Source: Riemerella anatipestifer ATCC 11845 = DSM 15868
GTDB taxonomy: Bacteria; Bacteroidota; Bacteroidia; Flavobacteriales; Weeksellaceae
Assembly (NCBI RefSeq): GCF_000252855.1
Contig: NC_017045.1
Coordinates: 1-64,000 of the forward strand
Length of the DNA stretch: 64,000 nucleotides
Reading direction: 5' to 3'
The notes beneath the pieces are model-generated. The model saw nothing but the letters and a program-made list of their open reading frames with translations. It searched no databases and had not been told where the DNA came from. The translations under genes and the position numbers were made by a program. Each line of letters starts with the position of its first letter. Position 1 is the first letter of the stretch. Of this stretch, positions 16,882 through 26,073 are shown in pieces.

Positions 16882-17646
16882 ATGAATAAAATAATAACAA
16901 TTTTATCATTTCTAACTTTTTTGTTCTGCTTTTCACAAAATTCTGAAGAATTAAACAAAAAAGGAATTGAACTTCTCATCCAAAAAAAATATGAACAAGC
17001 AATTCCACTTTTATGAAAATCTGCTGAACTGGGAAACGCAGAAGCTCAATATAATCTAGGTTATTGCTATGAATTTGGAGTTGGAGTTGCAAAAGATGAA
17101 AAAATAGCAACTTCTTGGTATCAAAAATCTGCTGACCAAAACTATAATGACGGGCTTTATGCAATGATGATGGCTTATTCTGATGGGAAAGGTGTCGAGC
17201 CAAATTATGATAAAGCATTTGAGTATGCAATGAAATGTGCAAAAAACGATGATGCAACTTGTATGTTTAATGTTGTAACAGCATATAAAGATGGAATTGG
17301 AACGCCAAAAAACAAGCAAAAAATGTTAGAATGGGCAATGAAATTGGCGAAACTTAAAAACCCTGAGAATCTAAATTTGAGTGGAAGAATAACTTCGGCA
17401 AGACTTAATCTTGCTTATATGTTCAGAGATGGAATTGATGTAGAGAAAGATATTTTTAAAAGTTATATATGGTTTCTAATATACAATGAAAACAAAAGAG
17501 ATTTTTCAGTTTTTCAACAAGATGATGTTGTGAAAGAAATTCAAGAGATAGAAAAGAATTTAACAAAAAAACAAAAAATTGAAGCTATTTTAGAAGCAGA
17601 GAAAATACTTGAACGAAAATTAGTGAATTTAAAAAAAACTATATAA
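16882..17646 (+). pseudogene. Sel1-repeat secreted protein interrupted by a TGA codon
   Basis: From ATG 16882 the frame reads a signal peptide (ILSFLTFLFCFSQ), then at codon 45 (17014-17016) TGA, then continues in the same frame to 17646. After the stop come Sel1-like repeats (AEAQYNLGYCYEFGVGVAKD and relatives), helical solenoids that bind proteins. Without the stop the product would be about 254 residues. TGG to TGA at a typical Trp position is the simplest explanation. Translation restarting downstream would make a product without a signal. Cassette 16. Confidence 0.75.
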
Positions 17647-17666
17647 GTCTGAAATCTAAAAGACAC

Positions 17667-17867
17667 TGCACATAACATAGTATTTGCGCAAGGCGGGGAT
17701 AAGGTGTTGAAAATGAAAAGCAGAAATATTTAGCCGCAGATGCTTTTCAATTCAACTATTTTGAGTAATTTAGTTTCATTGAAAAAGCATCTGCTACGGT
17801 TGGTCTAAATTGAACTTTTCAGCCCAATTTAGCCCGTCTTTCGCAAATACTTTTTCCGTTAGCTGTA
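17667..17867 (+). repeat. attC-like site 17 (type B)
   Basis: Left box TGCACATAAC is the perfect complement of the cassette 16 start TTATGTGCA, which shows that the ATT at 16848 is a point change. Right box GTTAGCTGTA. Confidence 0.9.
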
Positions 17868-17892
17868 ATTTTAAAACATACCGCACTAAATA

Positions 17893-19053
17893 ATGACAAG
17901 TTCAGAAAAATATGTTTCAGAGTTATGTGAAAAATCTTTTTTGCCATTTTGGAGTTATCCAAATCCGATAGGAAAAAACAATAAAGAACTTTGTGATGTT
18001 TTAATTGTATGTGGCGACATTATAATAATAATTTCAGTTAAAGATATTAAAATGTCCAAGCATAATGATGATAGTGTTGTTTATGAAAGATGGGTTAGGA
18101 AAGCAATTGATGATTCCGTCAAACAAATTTATGGAGCGGAAAAACACATTTTAAATTCTGACGAAATTACTCTAAAAGACTATTGCACGAAGATACCTTT
18201 ACCAAAAAAAGAAAATAGAAAAATTTACAGAATTGCAATTGCATTTGGAAGCAGTCCAAATTTCCCTTTACCAATGGGTGATTTTGGAAAAGGATATGTT
18301 TCGGTTTTTGATGAAAAATCAACAAATATTATTTTAAATGAATTAGATACTATCATTGATTTTACAAAATATCTTGATGCTAAAGAGTTACTCCAAAAGA
18401 AGGCAACTATTATCGCTGCATACGAAACCGATTTCTTAGCTTTTTATTTAAGAACTGGACTTGATTTTGATGATTCAACCGATTCAATAATTTTGGATAG
18501 TAATCTTTGGGAGTCATATCAATCAAGTGCAGAATATGAATCTTGGAAAAATGAAAGTGCTGTAAGTTATGTTTGAGATATTTTTATCAAAATTCTGTTT
18601 ACAAATCAATTTAAAGATAAAATAAATAATAAAAAATTTTTGGAATATGAAGAGGCATTAAGAATAATAAATTTAGAAGATAGAATTTCAAGAATAGGAT
18701 TAGGCCTAAATTTAGAACATGCAATTAAGGATAAGGTTCAAGCTCGTATGATTCAGGCAAACAGTGATAAAGATTATACTTATGTTTTTATGCCATTATC
18801 TGAAAAAAACTGGAACATTAAAAAAGACGAATTGCTTTTGAGATGTGATGTTGCAAGATACTTGAATCCACATATTCAAAAAGTTATTGGTATTTCTGTA
18901 GGAAAGGAATTAATAAACAATCAACAGATTCCAATTTTTGATATTTGCTATATTAATGTTCCTGAAATAACTCCTGATTTTGAAAAACACGTAAAAAAAG
19001 TTCAAAAAGAACTTGGGTATTTTACAAACCCGAGGATCTCAAAAATGAAATAA
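17893..19053 (+). pseudogene. Unknown protein, nuclease-like N-terminus, interrupted by a TGA codon
   Basis: The frame from ATG 17893 is stopped by TGA at 18574-18576 (227 codons) but stays open in the same frame to 19053, giving a 386-codon original gene. The N-terminal part has ELCDVLIVCGDIIIIISVKD, an Asp...Lys pattern that could be a PD-(D/E)XK nuclease core; the C-terminal part is unfamiliar. A separate downstream start (TTG 18640) is possible but weak. Either a pseudogene or two products; I favour a nonsense mutation. Cassette 17. Confidence 0.6.
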
Positions 19054-19059
19054 GAAACT

Positions 19060-19258
19060 ACAGCTAACATAGTATTTGCGCAAGGCGGGGAGAGGCGTTG
19101 AATTGAAAAAGCCGAAATATTTAGTCGCAAATGCTTTTTAATTCAACTATTTTAAGTAATTTAGTTTCATTGAAAAAGCATCAGCTTCGGTTTGGTTGAA
19201 ATTGAACTATTGGTTCAATTTAGTCCGCCCTTCGCAAATACTTTTCCCGTTACCTGCA
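19060..19258 (+). repeat. attC-like site 18 (type B)
   Basis: Left box ACAGCTAAC matches the cassette 17 start GTTAGCTGT. Right box GTTACCTGCA. Confidence 0.9.
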
Positions 19259-19282
19259 ATTTCACTCAAAAACTATTTAAAA

Positions 19283-19702
19283 ATGAAAAAAGCATTTTAT
19301 TTATCGAGTATCATCTTTATGATTACAAGTTGTTCATCATTTTCAAAATCATCCAAAGAAACTAAATTTGGGAACGAGAGAGGCTATCAAAGCGTTTACA
19401 ATCGGGCAGTTAATTTCAAATCGTTAACTTTTGGAGACTTCAAATTCGCATTGCGAAACAAGGAATATAAAAAACTTCGTACGAATAATACAGAGTTTAA
19501 AAACATATTGTTCTATGGAAGGACTGACGAACCTGCGTATGAATATTTTGTTTTACTTAACCCAAAAGAAAAAAAAATTGACACTTCAAAATATTTTGTA
19601 AAGGATACGATTATAAAAAATAACAATTTCATTCTTCTAATTTCTAATTACGCACCAAAAAGCGATATAAAATTTATAAGCGAAAACATCTTTGAATATT
19701 GA
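19283..19702 (+). CDS. Lipoprotein of unknown function
   Basis: 139 residues from ATG 19283; the longer frame from 19196 lies in the recombination site. Lipobox IIFMITSC at about residues 10-17. Lys- and Phe-rich body, not recognised. Cassette 18. Confidence 0.75.
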   Translation: MKKAFYLSSIIFMITSCSSFSKSSKETKFGNERGYQSVYNRAVNFKSLTFGDFKFALRNKEYKKLRTNNTEFKNILFYGRTDEPAYEYFVLLNPKEKKIDTSKYFVKDTIIKNNNFILLISNYAPKSDIKFISENIFEY

Positions 19703-19715
19703 AAATAAAAGAAAC

Positions 19716-19914
19716 TGCAGGTAACATAGTATTTGCAAAAGGCGGGGTTAAATGCAGGGCTGAAAGATTTGTAATATTTATCCGCTTCTGCTTTTCAATT
19801 CAACTATTTTTATTAATTTAGTTTCATTGAAAAAGCATCTGCTACGGTTGGTCGAAATTGAACTATTCGTTCAATTTAGCCCGCCCTTCGCAAATACTTT
19901 TTCCGTTACCAGCT
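19716..19914 (+). repeat. attC-like site 19 (type B)
   Basis: Left box TGCAGGTAAC is the perfect complement of the cassette 18 start. Right box GTTACCAGCT, the start of cassette X. Confidence 0.9.
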
Positions 19915-20367
19915 ATACACTCCAAGCATTTCGCTAAGGACTTGAAACGATTTAAAAAACGCTCTAAATTGTGAATAATAAGAAACTGAATTCAGACCCA
20001 GCCGAGCAGTACGTGTTAAAGGGTCTAAATTCATTTTCTACAACGGACGACTTAAAAGCATATTTTGAATGAGCCGACTCCTAAAAAATGTTGGAGAGTA
20101 CAGCTGATAACTTTTAACGCTCGACAGAATGTTGGACTTTTAAAACCTAAAAAAAGAGGAAAAATCCAAAAGGAAATAACCTCAAACTGACGAAAAGCGA
20201 AAAAACGAATGGATTTCGAAACTGAAAACGAGTAACCTAAAAACTACGGAACTGACTAAAGGCAGAAAAACTAAACGGTCAAATTGTGGACTTGAACGCT
20301 GAAAATGTGAAAAACGTGCGGACTGAAAACTATGCGGAAAAGACACCACGCTGAAAAAGATAGTACA
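19915..20367 (+). other. Cassette X, copy 3: diverged non-coding cassette
   Basis: Same element as at 10071 and 24700, with scattered substitutions and small indels (for example one T fewer near 20060 and a shortened 3' part). The hairpin at 19992-20028 keeps CAGACCC/GGGTCT pairing. The small frame present in the other copies is broken here, supporting a non-coding cassette. Confidence 0.7.
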
Positions 20368-20505
20368 GCTGGTAACAAGGTATTGCCGCAAGCGGGGTTA
20401 ATTGTTTTTTTAGAAAAATTTGTTTATCTTTGAGGTGTGGTATTTTTAGTTGAAGTTAGGTGCTAATAAGCCCCGCCTTCGGCAATACCATGACCGTTAG
20501 CTGCA
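20368..20505 (+). repeat. attC-like site 20 (type A)
   Basis: Left box GCTGGTAAC matches the cassette X start. Right box GTTAGCTGCA. The right arm ends CCATGACC instead of CCCTGACC. Confidence 0.9.
20402..20432 (+). promoter_or_regulatory. Promoter inside attC-like site 20
   Basis: TTG 20402-20404, spacer 20, TATCTTTG 20425-20432, towards the HEPN-like gene. Confidence 0.68.
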
Positions 20506-20535
20506 ATCTTTTCGCATAACTCACAGATATTTGAA

Positions 20536-21411
20536 ATGGGAACTAAGATAACATACAAAAGTCTTGGACATGATCCAAACGAAGATTATAGATGGGTAAC
20601 TAAAAGCTTAAAAAAAGAAGGAAAAGTAGCTAATTCTGAAAAAGAACTTAAAAAATTTCTAAAAGATCCTAAAAATCATATTATTCAAATTGGAAAAAAG
20701 GATTTGTATGCAGTAAACAAACTTAAATTAAAGAATAAAATGTTCTTACTGCCAGAAGGAAATCCCGTAACATACTATTATTCTATTGCATATGATATTT
20801 TAAATCAAATAGAAGAAGCCAAAATGTTACTTTTAGACAGTTTAGAAAAAAATCAAAGTAAATATAAATGGCATCCTGCAGTTGCTTTTAGTTTTGTTTT
20901 CAAAGTTGGAGCTAATGCAATCATATTTTCTTTCCTAGCATTAGAAGCATTTATGAATCAATGTCTGCCAGATTATGCAAAAATAGAATTTGATGGAAAA
21001 TTAGTCGATAAAAATATAATTCAGAAATATTCTTCTTTTGAAACTAAATTTAAAACCATTATTCCTCAAGTTACAAAAAAAGATTTTCTAACTGAGCACC
21101 CAAGAAAAGCAGAAGTGATTGTGAAAATTAAAAAACTTCGAGACGAATTGACTCATTTAAAAGAAATGAGAAAAGACGGATTTGTTGCTTATGAAGATAT
21201 ATATAACCAAATTTTAAATGTAGATTTAAAAAAAATCGTTAACACAGTAAAATTTTACATTAATTATCATAGTCCGAAAACAATTCAGAATTATAGACGA
21301 AATAAGAAAACTACACAACAAGAGAATCAAAAGAAATTAAAAGTAATATCGCAAACTTTTGGTGAAGACGAAAATGGAAAATATTTAAAATATTATTATG
21401 AAGACATTTAA
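20536..21411 (+). CDS. HEPN-like protein
   Basis: 291 residues, very Lys-rich, mostly helical, no signal peptide. The C-terminal half has RDELTH at residues 202-207, the R-x4-H motif of HEPN ribonucleases, and a preceding helix ALEAFMNQCLPDY typical of HEPN-like four-helix bundles. HEPN proteins often act in toxin-antitoxin or abortive-infection systems; no partner is present. The N-terminal 70 residues are unfamiliar. Cassette 20; nuclease activity is inferred. Confidence 0.68.
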   Translation: MGTKITYKSLGHDPNEDYRWVTKSLKKEGKVANSEKELKKFLKDPKNHIIQIGKKDLYAVNKLKLKNKMFLLPEGNPVTYYYSIAYDILNQIEEAKMLLLDSLEKNQSKYKWHPAVAFSFVFKVGANAIIFSFLALEAFMNQCLPDYAKIEFDGKLVDKNIIQKYSSFETKFKTIIPQVTKKDFLTEHPRKAEVIVKIKKLRDELTHLKEMRKDGFVAYEDIYNQILNVDLKKIVNTVKFYINYHSPKTIQNYRRNKKTTQQENQKKLKVISQTFGEDENGKYLKYYYEDI

Positions 21412-21419
21412 CATAAGAC

Positions 21420-21617
21420 TACAGCTAACATAGTATTTGCAAAAGGCGGGGAGAAGTGTTGAATTGAAAAGCGTAAATATTTATCCGCAAATGCTTTTCA
21501 ATTCAACTATTTTTAATAATTTAGTTTCATTGAAAAAGCATCTGCTTTGGTTGGTTGAAATTGAACTATTGGTTCAATTTAGTCCGACCTTCGCAAATAC
21601 TTTTTCCGTTGGCGGTC
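21420..21617 (+). repeat. attC-like site 21 (type B)
   Basis: Left box TACAGCTAAC; the cassette 20 start is GTTAGCTGCA, so nine of ten positions pair. Right box GTTGGCGGTC. Confidence 0.9.
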
Positions 21618-21668
21618 ATTGTAGAGTGACACATAAAAAATGCGACTATGAAATGACAAATAAATGAA

Positions 21669-22175
21669 ATGACAAATAACTTAGACAACTTAATTTCCAT
21701 TTTACCATTCGCTTTTCTAATCCACAATATTGAAGAAATATTTGGAATGGAAAGATGGACGAAATCGATTTCTAAATTCTATCCCCAACCTGTTACAACA
21801 AGACAATTTTCAATTGCGGCAGGACTTTTTACTTTTTTAGGATTTGTCCTTATATTGACAAAAAAATATTATCAGACAGAGCAGCAATATTTACTGACAA
21901 TTACAGGATTTGCAGGGATGCTTTTGTTAAATGTATTTTTTCCTCACACAATTGCAACCATATACCTAAAAAAATATTCACCGGGATTAATCACTGGGCT
22001 TTTGCTTAACTTTCCGCTGACGACTTTTATTTTGTGGACAATTTATAACTCTAATAACCTTCCTGTTCGACAGATGGCTATCGCCATTATTCTTGGGAGT
22101 ATTCTTGGGGTTTTGCTTGCTTTTATATTTCTAAAAATTGGTAAATTCGTGGACGACAAACTAAAAAAAGAATAA
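21669..22175 (+). CDS. HXXEE domain membrane protein
   Basis: 168 residues, 5-6 membrane segments. The N-terminus holds LIHNIEEIFGMERW, the H-x-x-E-E motif of this family, and FFPHTIATIY holds a second conserved His. Function of the family is unknown; the conserved polar residues in the membrane suggest metal or lipid chemistry. Cassette 21. Start ATG 21669 chosen; an ATG at 21664 is out of frame. Confidence 0.8.
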   Translation: MTNNLDNLISILPFAFLIHNIEEIFGMERWTKSISKFYPQPVTTRQFSIAAGLFTFLGFVLILTKKYYQTEQQYLLTITGFAGMLLLNVFFPHTIATIYLKKYSPGLITGLLLNFPLTTFILWTIYNSNNLPVRQMAIAIILGSILGVLLAFIFLKIGKFVDDKLKKE

Positions 22176-22205
22176 GAAAGGTTGTATTGAAATAAGAACA
22201 ACGAA

Positions 22206-22340
22206 CCGCCAACAAGGTATTGCCGCAAGCGGGGTTATTTCTTTTTTAGAAAATTTTGTTTATCTTTGAACTATGGTATATTGGTTAAAGTTGGGTGCTA
22301 AGAAGCCCCGCCTTCGGCAATACCCGAACCGTTATACGAC
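22206..22340 (+). repeat. attC-like site 22 (type A)
   Basis: Left box CCGCCAAC matches the cassette 21 start GTTGGCGG. Right box GTTATACGAC. Confidence 0.9.
22261..22268 (+). promoter_or_regulatory. -7 box inside attC-like site 22
   Basis: TATCTTTG is intact, but the -33 TTG of the other type A sites reads TTT here (22238-22240, spacer 20), so the promoter is probably weaker. Confidence 0.5.
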
Positions 22341-22413
22341 ACCACTTAAAAAAATCAGCATAAATTTTGAAATAACGTAAATGATTTGTATTTTTACACG
22401 TAATTTGAATTTT

Positions 22414-22659
22414 ATGAATACTAAACTAACTTTAAACTTAAATAAAAGCATAATTGAGAGTGCAAAAGATTATGCTAAGGAAAATAGAGTGAGTCTTTCA
22501 AAACTTATTGAAAATTATTTGAATGCATTGACTAAAAAGGAGTCCAAAAAAGTTGATGTAAGTCCTCTTGTGGAGAGTTTAACTGGAATAATTCCCCATA
22601 GCTCTGAAAATGAAACAAATGAGGATTACTATGAATATTTAAGAGAAAAATATTCATAA
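22414..22659 (+). CDS. Antitoxin of a PIN-domain toxin (DUF6364-like)
   Basis: 81 residues from ATG 22414 (an upstream in-frame ATG at 22381 adds an unlikely N-terminus). N-terminal ribbon-helix-helix pattern TKLTLNLNKSIIESAKDYAK followed by SLSKLIENYL, as in DUF6364 antitoxins. The C-terminal acidic tail (NETNEDYYEYL) probably wraps the toxin. Its last base is the first base of the toxin start codon. Confidence 0.83.
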   Translation: MNTKLTLNLNKSIIESAKDYAKENRVSLSKLIENYLNALTKKESKKVDVSPLVESLTGIIPHSSENETNEDYYEYLREKYS

Positions 22660-23063
22660 TGGAAAGAGTTTTTGTTGACACAAATATCGTTTTAGACTTG
22701 CTTGAAAAAAGAGAAAATTTTTATCAAGAAGCACAAGAATTGTTTACAATGGGAGACCAAAATAAAGTAAAGCTATTTATCTCTGCGCTAACAATTGCAA
22801 ATGTTCATTATCTACTTTTCAAACATTTAAAAATGGAAGCCAGAAAAGCTATTTCAAAATTTAAAGTTCTTGTAGAAGTTTTGCCAATTGATGATAAAAT
22901 AGTGGAACTTTCACTTGCTTCAGATTTTACTGACTTTGAAGATGCGATTCAATATTATACAGCAATTGAACACGGAATGGAAGTAATAATTTCAAGAAAC
23001 AAAAAAGATTTTAAAAATATAAGTTTGCCTGTCTTAACCGCAAATGAATATTTAAAACGTTAA
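22659..23063 (+). CDS. PIN-domain ribonuclease toxin (VapC-like)
   Basis: 134 residues. PIN acidic residues are visible: VDTNIVLDLL at the N-terminus, an acidic residue in the middle helix, and SDFTDFEDAIQYYTA plus ISRNKKDF near the C-terminus. Such toxins cut RNA using Mg2+. It overlaps the antitoxin stop by one base. Cassette 22. Confidence 0.86.
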   Translation: MERVFVDTNIVLDLLEKRENFYQEAQELFTMGDQNKVKLFISALTIANVHYLLFKHLKMEARKAISKFKVLVEVLPIDDKIVELSLASDFTDFEDAIQYYTAIEHGMEVIISRNKKDFKNISLPVLTANEYLKR

Positions 23064-23071
23064 ATTGTGGC

Positions 23072-23211
23072 GTCGTATAACAAGGGTTTTGCGTCAGGCG
23101 GGCTGAAGTACAAAATTCAACGGCAGTTTTTCAATTAAACATTAGTAATAATATTGGCTTTTGTGCTTCGATTTCCCGCCCGAACGCAAAGCCGTCGGGA
23201 TGTTATCTGTA
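23072..23211 (+). repeat. attC-like site 23 (type D)
   Basis: Left box GTCGTATAAC is the perfect complement of the cassette 22 start. Arms GGGTTTTGCGTCAGGCGGGC and CCCGCCCGAACGCAAAGCC; the spacer before the right box is GTCGGGAT instead of CCGACC. Right box GTTATCTGTA. Confidence 0.86.
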
Positions 23212-23242
23212 AGTTTAACAAAATATCGCTAAAAAAGCAAAA

Positions 23243-23665
23243 ATGAGAAAAACCTTAATAACCTTAATTTTATGTTTTGCTATTTTTTCTTGTAATAAGA
23301 ATGATTACATTTTAGAAAGTAAAATTAGTGCTGAAATTATTCAAAAAAAAGAATTGAATCTTTCAAATTATAATGATTTTGAATGGGATTCGTTGATAAT
23401 CATTAGCCCCTATTCAAGTCTTGAAAAAATTGCAACTGAAAACAAACTTAACTTAGAGAATGTTAGCGAATCAATAGAGTCTTTGGATGACATAAATTTA
23501 ATAATATTCTTAAAAGATAGAAAGGCTGTAAAAACTTGTGAATTGAAACGCATGTATGGGGATTTTAGTGGAATCTATGGACAAATTATTCCTAAAAATA
23601 AAGCAAATTTTTATATGACTGGAGATATTTTTCCTAAAAATCCTGCTAAACTTCACTTGAAGTAA
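23243..23665 (+). CDS. Lipoprotein of unknown function
   Basis: 140 residues. Lipobox CFAIFSC at about residues 11-17. The body LNLSNYNDFEWDSLIIISPY recalls small Bacteroidota lipoproteins that cassettes and polymorphic loci often carry. Role unknown. Cassette 23. Confidence 0.75.
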   Translation: MRKTLITLILCFAIFSCNKNDYILESKISAEIIQKKELNLSNYNDFEWDSLIIISPYSSLEKIATENKLNLENVSESIESLDDINLIIFLKDRKAVKTCELKRMYGDFSGIYGQIIPKNKANFYMTGDIFPKNPAKLHLK

Positions 23666-23673
23666 AGAAAACC

Positions 23674-23871
23674 TACAGATAACATAGTATTTGCAAAAGG
23701 CGGGGTTAATGAAGGGTTGAAAATTTGGTAATATTTATCCGCAAATGCTTTTCAATTCAATTTTTTTATTTAATTTAGTTTCATTGAAAAAGCATTTGCT
23801 TCGGTTGCTCGAAATTGAACGAAAGGTTCAATTTAGCCCGCCCTTCGCAAATACTTTTTCCGTTGTGCGAA
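23674..23871 (+). repeat. attC-like site 24 (type B)
   Basis: Left box TACAGATAAC is the perfect complement of the cassette 23 start. Right box GTTGTGCGAA. Confidence 0.9.
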
Positions 23872-23900
23872 ATATTGACAGACCTAACACAGAAGAAACT

Positions 23901-24554
23901 ATGAGAGCAATTTTAACAATTTTTTTAACATTATTTTTAGGAGCAAAAGTTTTTGCGACAGCTCAATATCCTGACAAAATAATCTATAATGGAAAAGAAT
24001 TTAAATTACATAGCAATCCGTTAGAAACTTATTTTGAAAAGAATCCCGACAAAAGACCAAAAGGCGGAATTATGTCAACAGCATTGTGGCGTGGTTATGT
24101 TGCGACCTTTGAAGTAAAGGACAACCAATTGTTTTTAAAGGACATTGAAATTCAATACCACGATACTACATCAAAAGAATCTTATCCATATAAATGGCGT
24201 AGTGTTATTAATGAAGTATTTCCTAACAACGAAAAGATAAAAATAGATTGGCTGACGGGACTACTGGTAATACCACACGGAAAACTTGTTAATTATGTTC
24301 ATATGGGTTATGGCTCTACTTACAAAAACTACATTTTATTAGAAATTGACAAAGGGGACTTAAAAAAGGAAAAGTATTTTAAATACAAAGAGTACGAAAT
24401 GTTTAAAGAAAGACAGTTTCAAGTTTTCAAGCAGACAGATGAATACAAAAAGATAAAGGCAGACTTGCAAAAAGACGGAAGCTCGGACGAATTTATTGAC
24501 TCATTTTTACGAAGTTTTGTAACTGAGTACACTTCTAAAATATTGACAGAATGA
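23901..24554 (+). CDS. Secreted protein of unknown function
   Basis: 217 residues from ATG 23901; the longer frame from 23745 crosses the recombination site. Signal peptide LTIFLTLFLGAKVFATA, no lipobox. The body includes NGKEFKLHSNPLETYFEKNP and WLTGLLVIPHGKLVNYVHMG, seen in small periplasmic proteins of Gram-negative cassettes. Cassette 24. Confidence 0.75.
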   Translation: MRAILTIFLTLFLGAKVFATAQYPDKIIYNGKEFKLHSNPLETYFEKNPDKRPKGGIMSTALWRGYVATFEVKDNQLFLKDIEIQYHDTTSKESYPYKWRSVINEVFPNNEKIKIDWLTGLLVIPHGKLVNYVHMGYGSTYKNYILLEIDKGDLKKEKYFKYKEYEMFKERQFQVFKQTDEYKKIKADLQKDGSSDEFIDSFLRSFVTEYTSKILTE

Positions 24555-24561
24555 GAAATAC

Positions 24562-24699
24562 TACGCACAACAAGGTATTGCCGAAAGCGGGATTGATTTG
24601 CATTTCCAAAACTTTTGTCTACCTTTGAACTATGGTATTTTAGTTGAAGTTAGGTGCTAATAAGCCCCGCCTTCGGCAATACCCTGACCGTTACCAGCT
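24562..24699 (+). repeat. attC-like site 25 (type A)
   Basis: Left box TACGCACAAC; the cassette 24 start is GTTGTGCGAA (nine of ten pair). Left arm GCCGAAAGCGGG is slightly altered. Right box GTTACCAGCT. Confidence 0.9.
24598..24627 (+). promoter_or_regulatory. Promoter inside attC-like site 25
   Basis: TTG 24598-24600, spacer 19, TACCTTTG 24620-24627. The loop differs from the other sites at several spacer positions, but both boxes are kept. Confidence 0.66.
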
Positions 24700-25158
24700 A
24701 TACACTCCAAACATTTCGCTAAGGACTTGAAACGATTAAAAAACGCTCTAAATTGTGAATAATAAGAAACTGAACTTAGACCCAGCCGAGCAGTGCGTGT
24801 TAGGGGGTCTAAATTCATTTTCTACAACGGACGACTTAAAAGCATATTTTTGAATGAGCCGACTCCTAAAAAATGTTGGAGAGTACAGCTGATAACTTTT
24901 AACGCTCGACAGAATGTTGGACTTTTAAAACCTAAAAAAGAGGAAAAATCCCAAAGGAAAGGAACTCAAACTGACGAAAAGCGGAAAAACGAATGGATTT
25001 CGGAACTGAAAACAGAAAAAGAATAACTAAAAAACTGTGGAACTGACTAAAGGCTGAAAAACTAAACGGTCAAATTGTGGACTTGAACGCTGAAAACGTG
25101 AAAAATGTGCGGACTGAAAACTATGCGGAAAAGACACCACGCTGAAAAAAATAGTACA
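24700..25158 (+). other. Cassette X, copy 2: non-coding cassette
   Basis: By eye identical to 10071-10530, including the hairpin (24776-24812). It is again followed by a copy of cassette Y, so X-Y order is shared by both loci. Confidence 0.7.
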
Positions 25159-25295
25159 GCTGGTAACAAGGTATTGCCGCAAGCGGGGGATATTTGCATT
25201 TTAGAAACTTTTGTTTATCTTTGAAGTATGGTATTTTAGTTGAAGTTAGGTGCTGAGAAGCCCCGCCTTCGGCAATACCCCGACCGTTGTAATCA
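25159..25295 (+). repeat. attC-like site 26 (type A)
   Basis: Same as site 11, including the right box GTTGTAATCA. Confidence 0.9.
25194..25223 (+). promoter_or_regulatory. Promoter inside attC-like site 26
   Basis: TTG 25194-25196, spacer 19, TATCTTTG 25216-25223. Confidence 0.68.
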
Positions 25296-25310
25296 ATTTA
25301 GGAAAACCTT

Positions 25311-25688
25311 GTGGGAAAAATAACGGAAAAAGAAAATGAAGATTTAAAAGCTGATTTTGTATTACTAATGCACCCACGTTCCAAGTGGTTGTTTTGGAAA
25401 TACTTTCGGAAATATCGAATAGAAGGCTCTTTATGGAATAGCTCTGAATTTATTGTTTACAAGGGAATAGAGGTTGAATTTATGTTTTATTCACGAGAAA
25501 ATGAATTATTATTTCAAGAAACCTATGAATTAGACCGCTGGTTACCTCCTCGAACTAAACGAGAATTGATAATAGATTTACCTGAATTAGTGAAGAAAAC
25601 AGAACGGAAATTTAACCATTTTGATTACCGAATTACTAAGTGGATAGAAGTATCAGGAGTAGGAGGACATAATACCGTTAAACCTTAA
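25311..25688 (+). CDS. Conserved 125-residue protein of cassette Y, copy 3
   Basis: Protein identical to the copy at 8593, and the DNA appears identical through the following site. Only the leader base in the cassette start differs (GTTGTAATCA here, GTTGTAACCA there), as in copy 2. This mosaic suggests homologous recombination between copies 1 and 2 or re-insertion with exchange of the box. Confidence 0.72.
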   Translation: MGKITEKENEDLKADFVLLMHPRSKWLFWKYFRKYRIEGSLWNSSEFIVYKGIEVEFMFYSRENELLFQETYELDRWLPPRTKRELIIDLPELVKKTERKFNHFDYRITKWIEVSGVGGHNTVKP

Positions 25689-25861
25689 CTCCATCAAATT
25701 CTGGTGTCTAAACCTCATAAATAATTGATTTTCATATTTTTACAACACGACACAGAATAACCTAATTATTGCATTAAGTATTAAAAATCAAAATGTTACA
25801 ATGTTTAAACTGTCTGAACAATCGGATTTAGGGTTAAGTATAAAGATAAAGAAATAAAAAC

Positions 25862-25999
25862 TGGTTACAACAAGGTATTGCCGCAAGCGGGGGTAATTGT
25901 TTTTTTAGAAAATTTTGTTTATCTTTGAGGTGTGGTATTTTAGTTGAAGTTAAGTGCAAAGAAGCCCCGCCTTCGGCAATACCCTGACCGTTGTCTGCA
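25862..25999 (+). repeat. attC-like site 27 (type A)
   Basis: Left box TGGTTACAAC, right box GTTGTCTGCA. Same loop as site 9. Confidence 0.9.
25897..25927 (+). promoter_or_regulatory. Promoter inside attC-like site 27
   Basis: TTG 25897-25899, spacer 20, TATCTTTG 25920-25927. Confidence 0.68.
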
Positions 26000-26049
26000 A
26001 TAATTTACCAATTATTACGCTGAATCCAATTTTATTAAAAATTTGTACG

Positions 26050-26057
26050 TATATTTG
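26050..26057 (+). promoter_or_regulatory. -7 box of the YefM/YoeB pair
   Basis: TATATTTG, 16 bases before the antitoxin ATG; no TTG at the usual distance. The flanking GTACGTATATTTGTAC is partly palindromic and could be an operator for the antitoxin. Confidence 0.5.
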
Positions 26058-26073
26058 TACAAAATATTAAATC

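Noticed and set aside
17014-18576. Recoding of TGA as an amino acid
   Set aside because: Other genes end in TGA normally, prfB is present, and a third interrupted gene uses TAA; point mutations explain all.
21437-21667. Frames covering recombination sites (also 33884-34075 and similar)
   Set aside because: They translate the site itself, recur with each type B site and have no coding character.
8569-25871. Cassette Y copies as an insertion sequence
   Set aside because: No transposase features, no terminal repeats or target duplications; the ends are cassette boxes.
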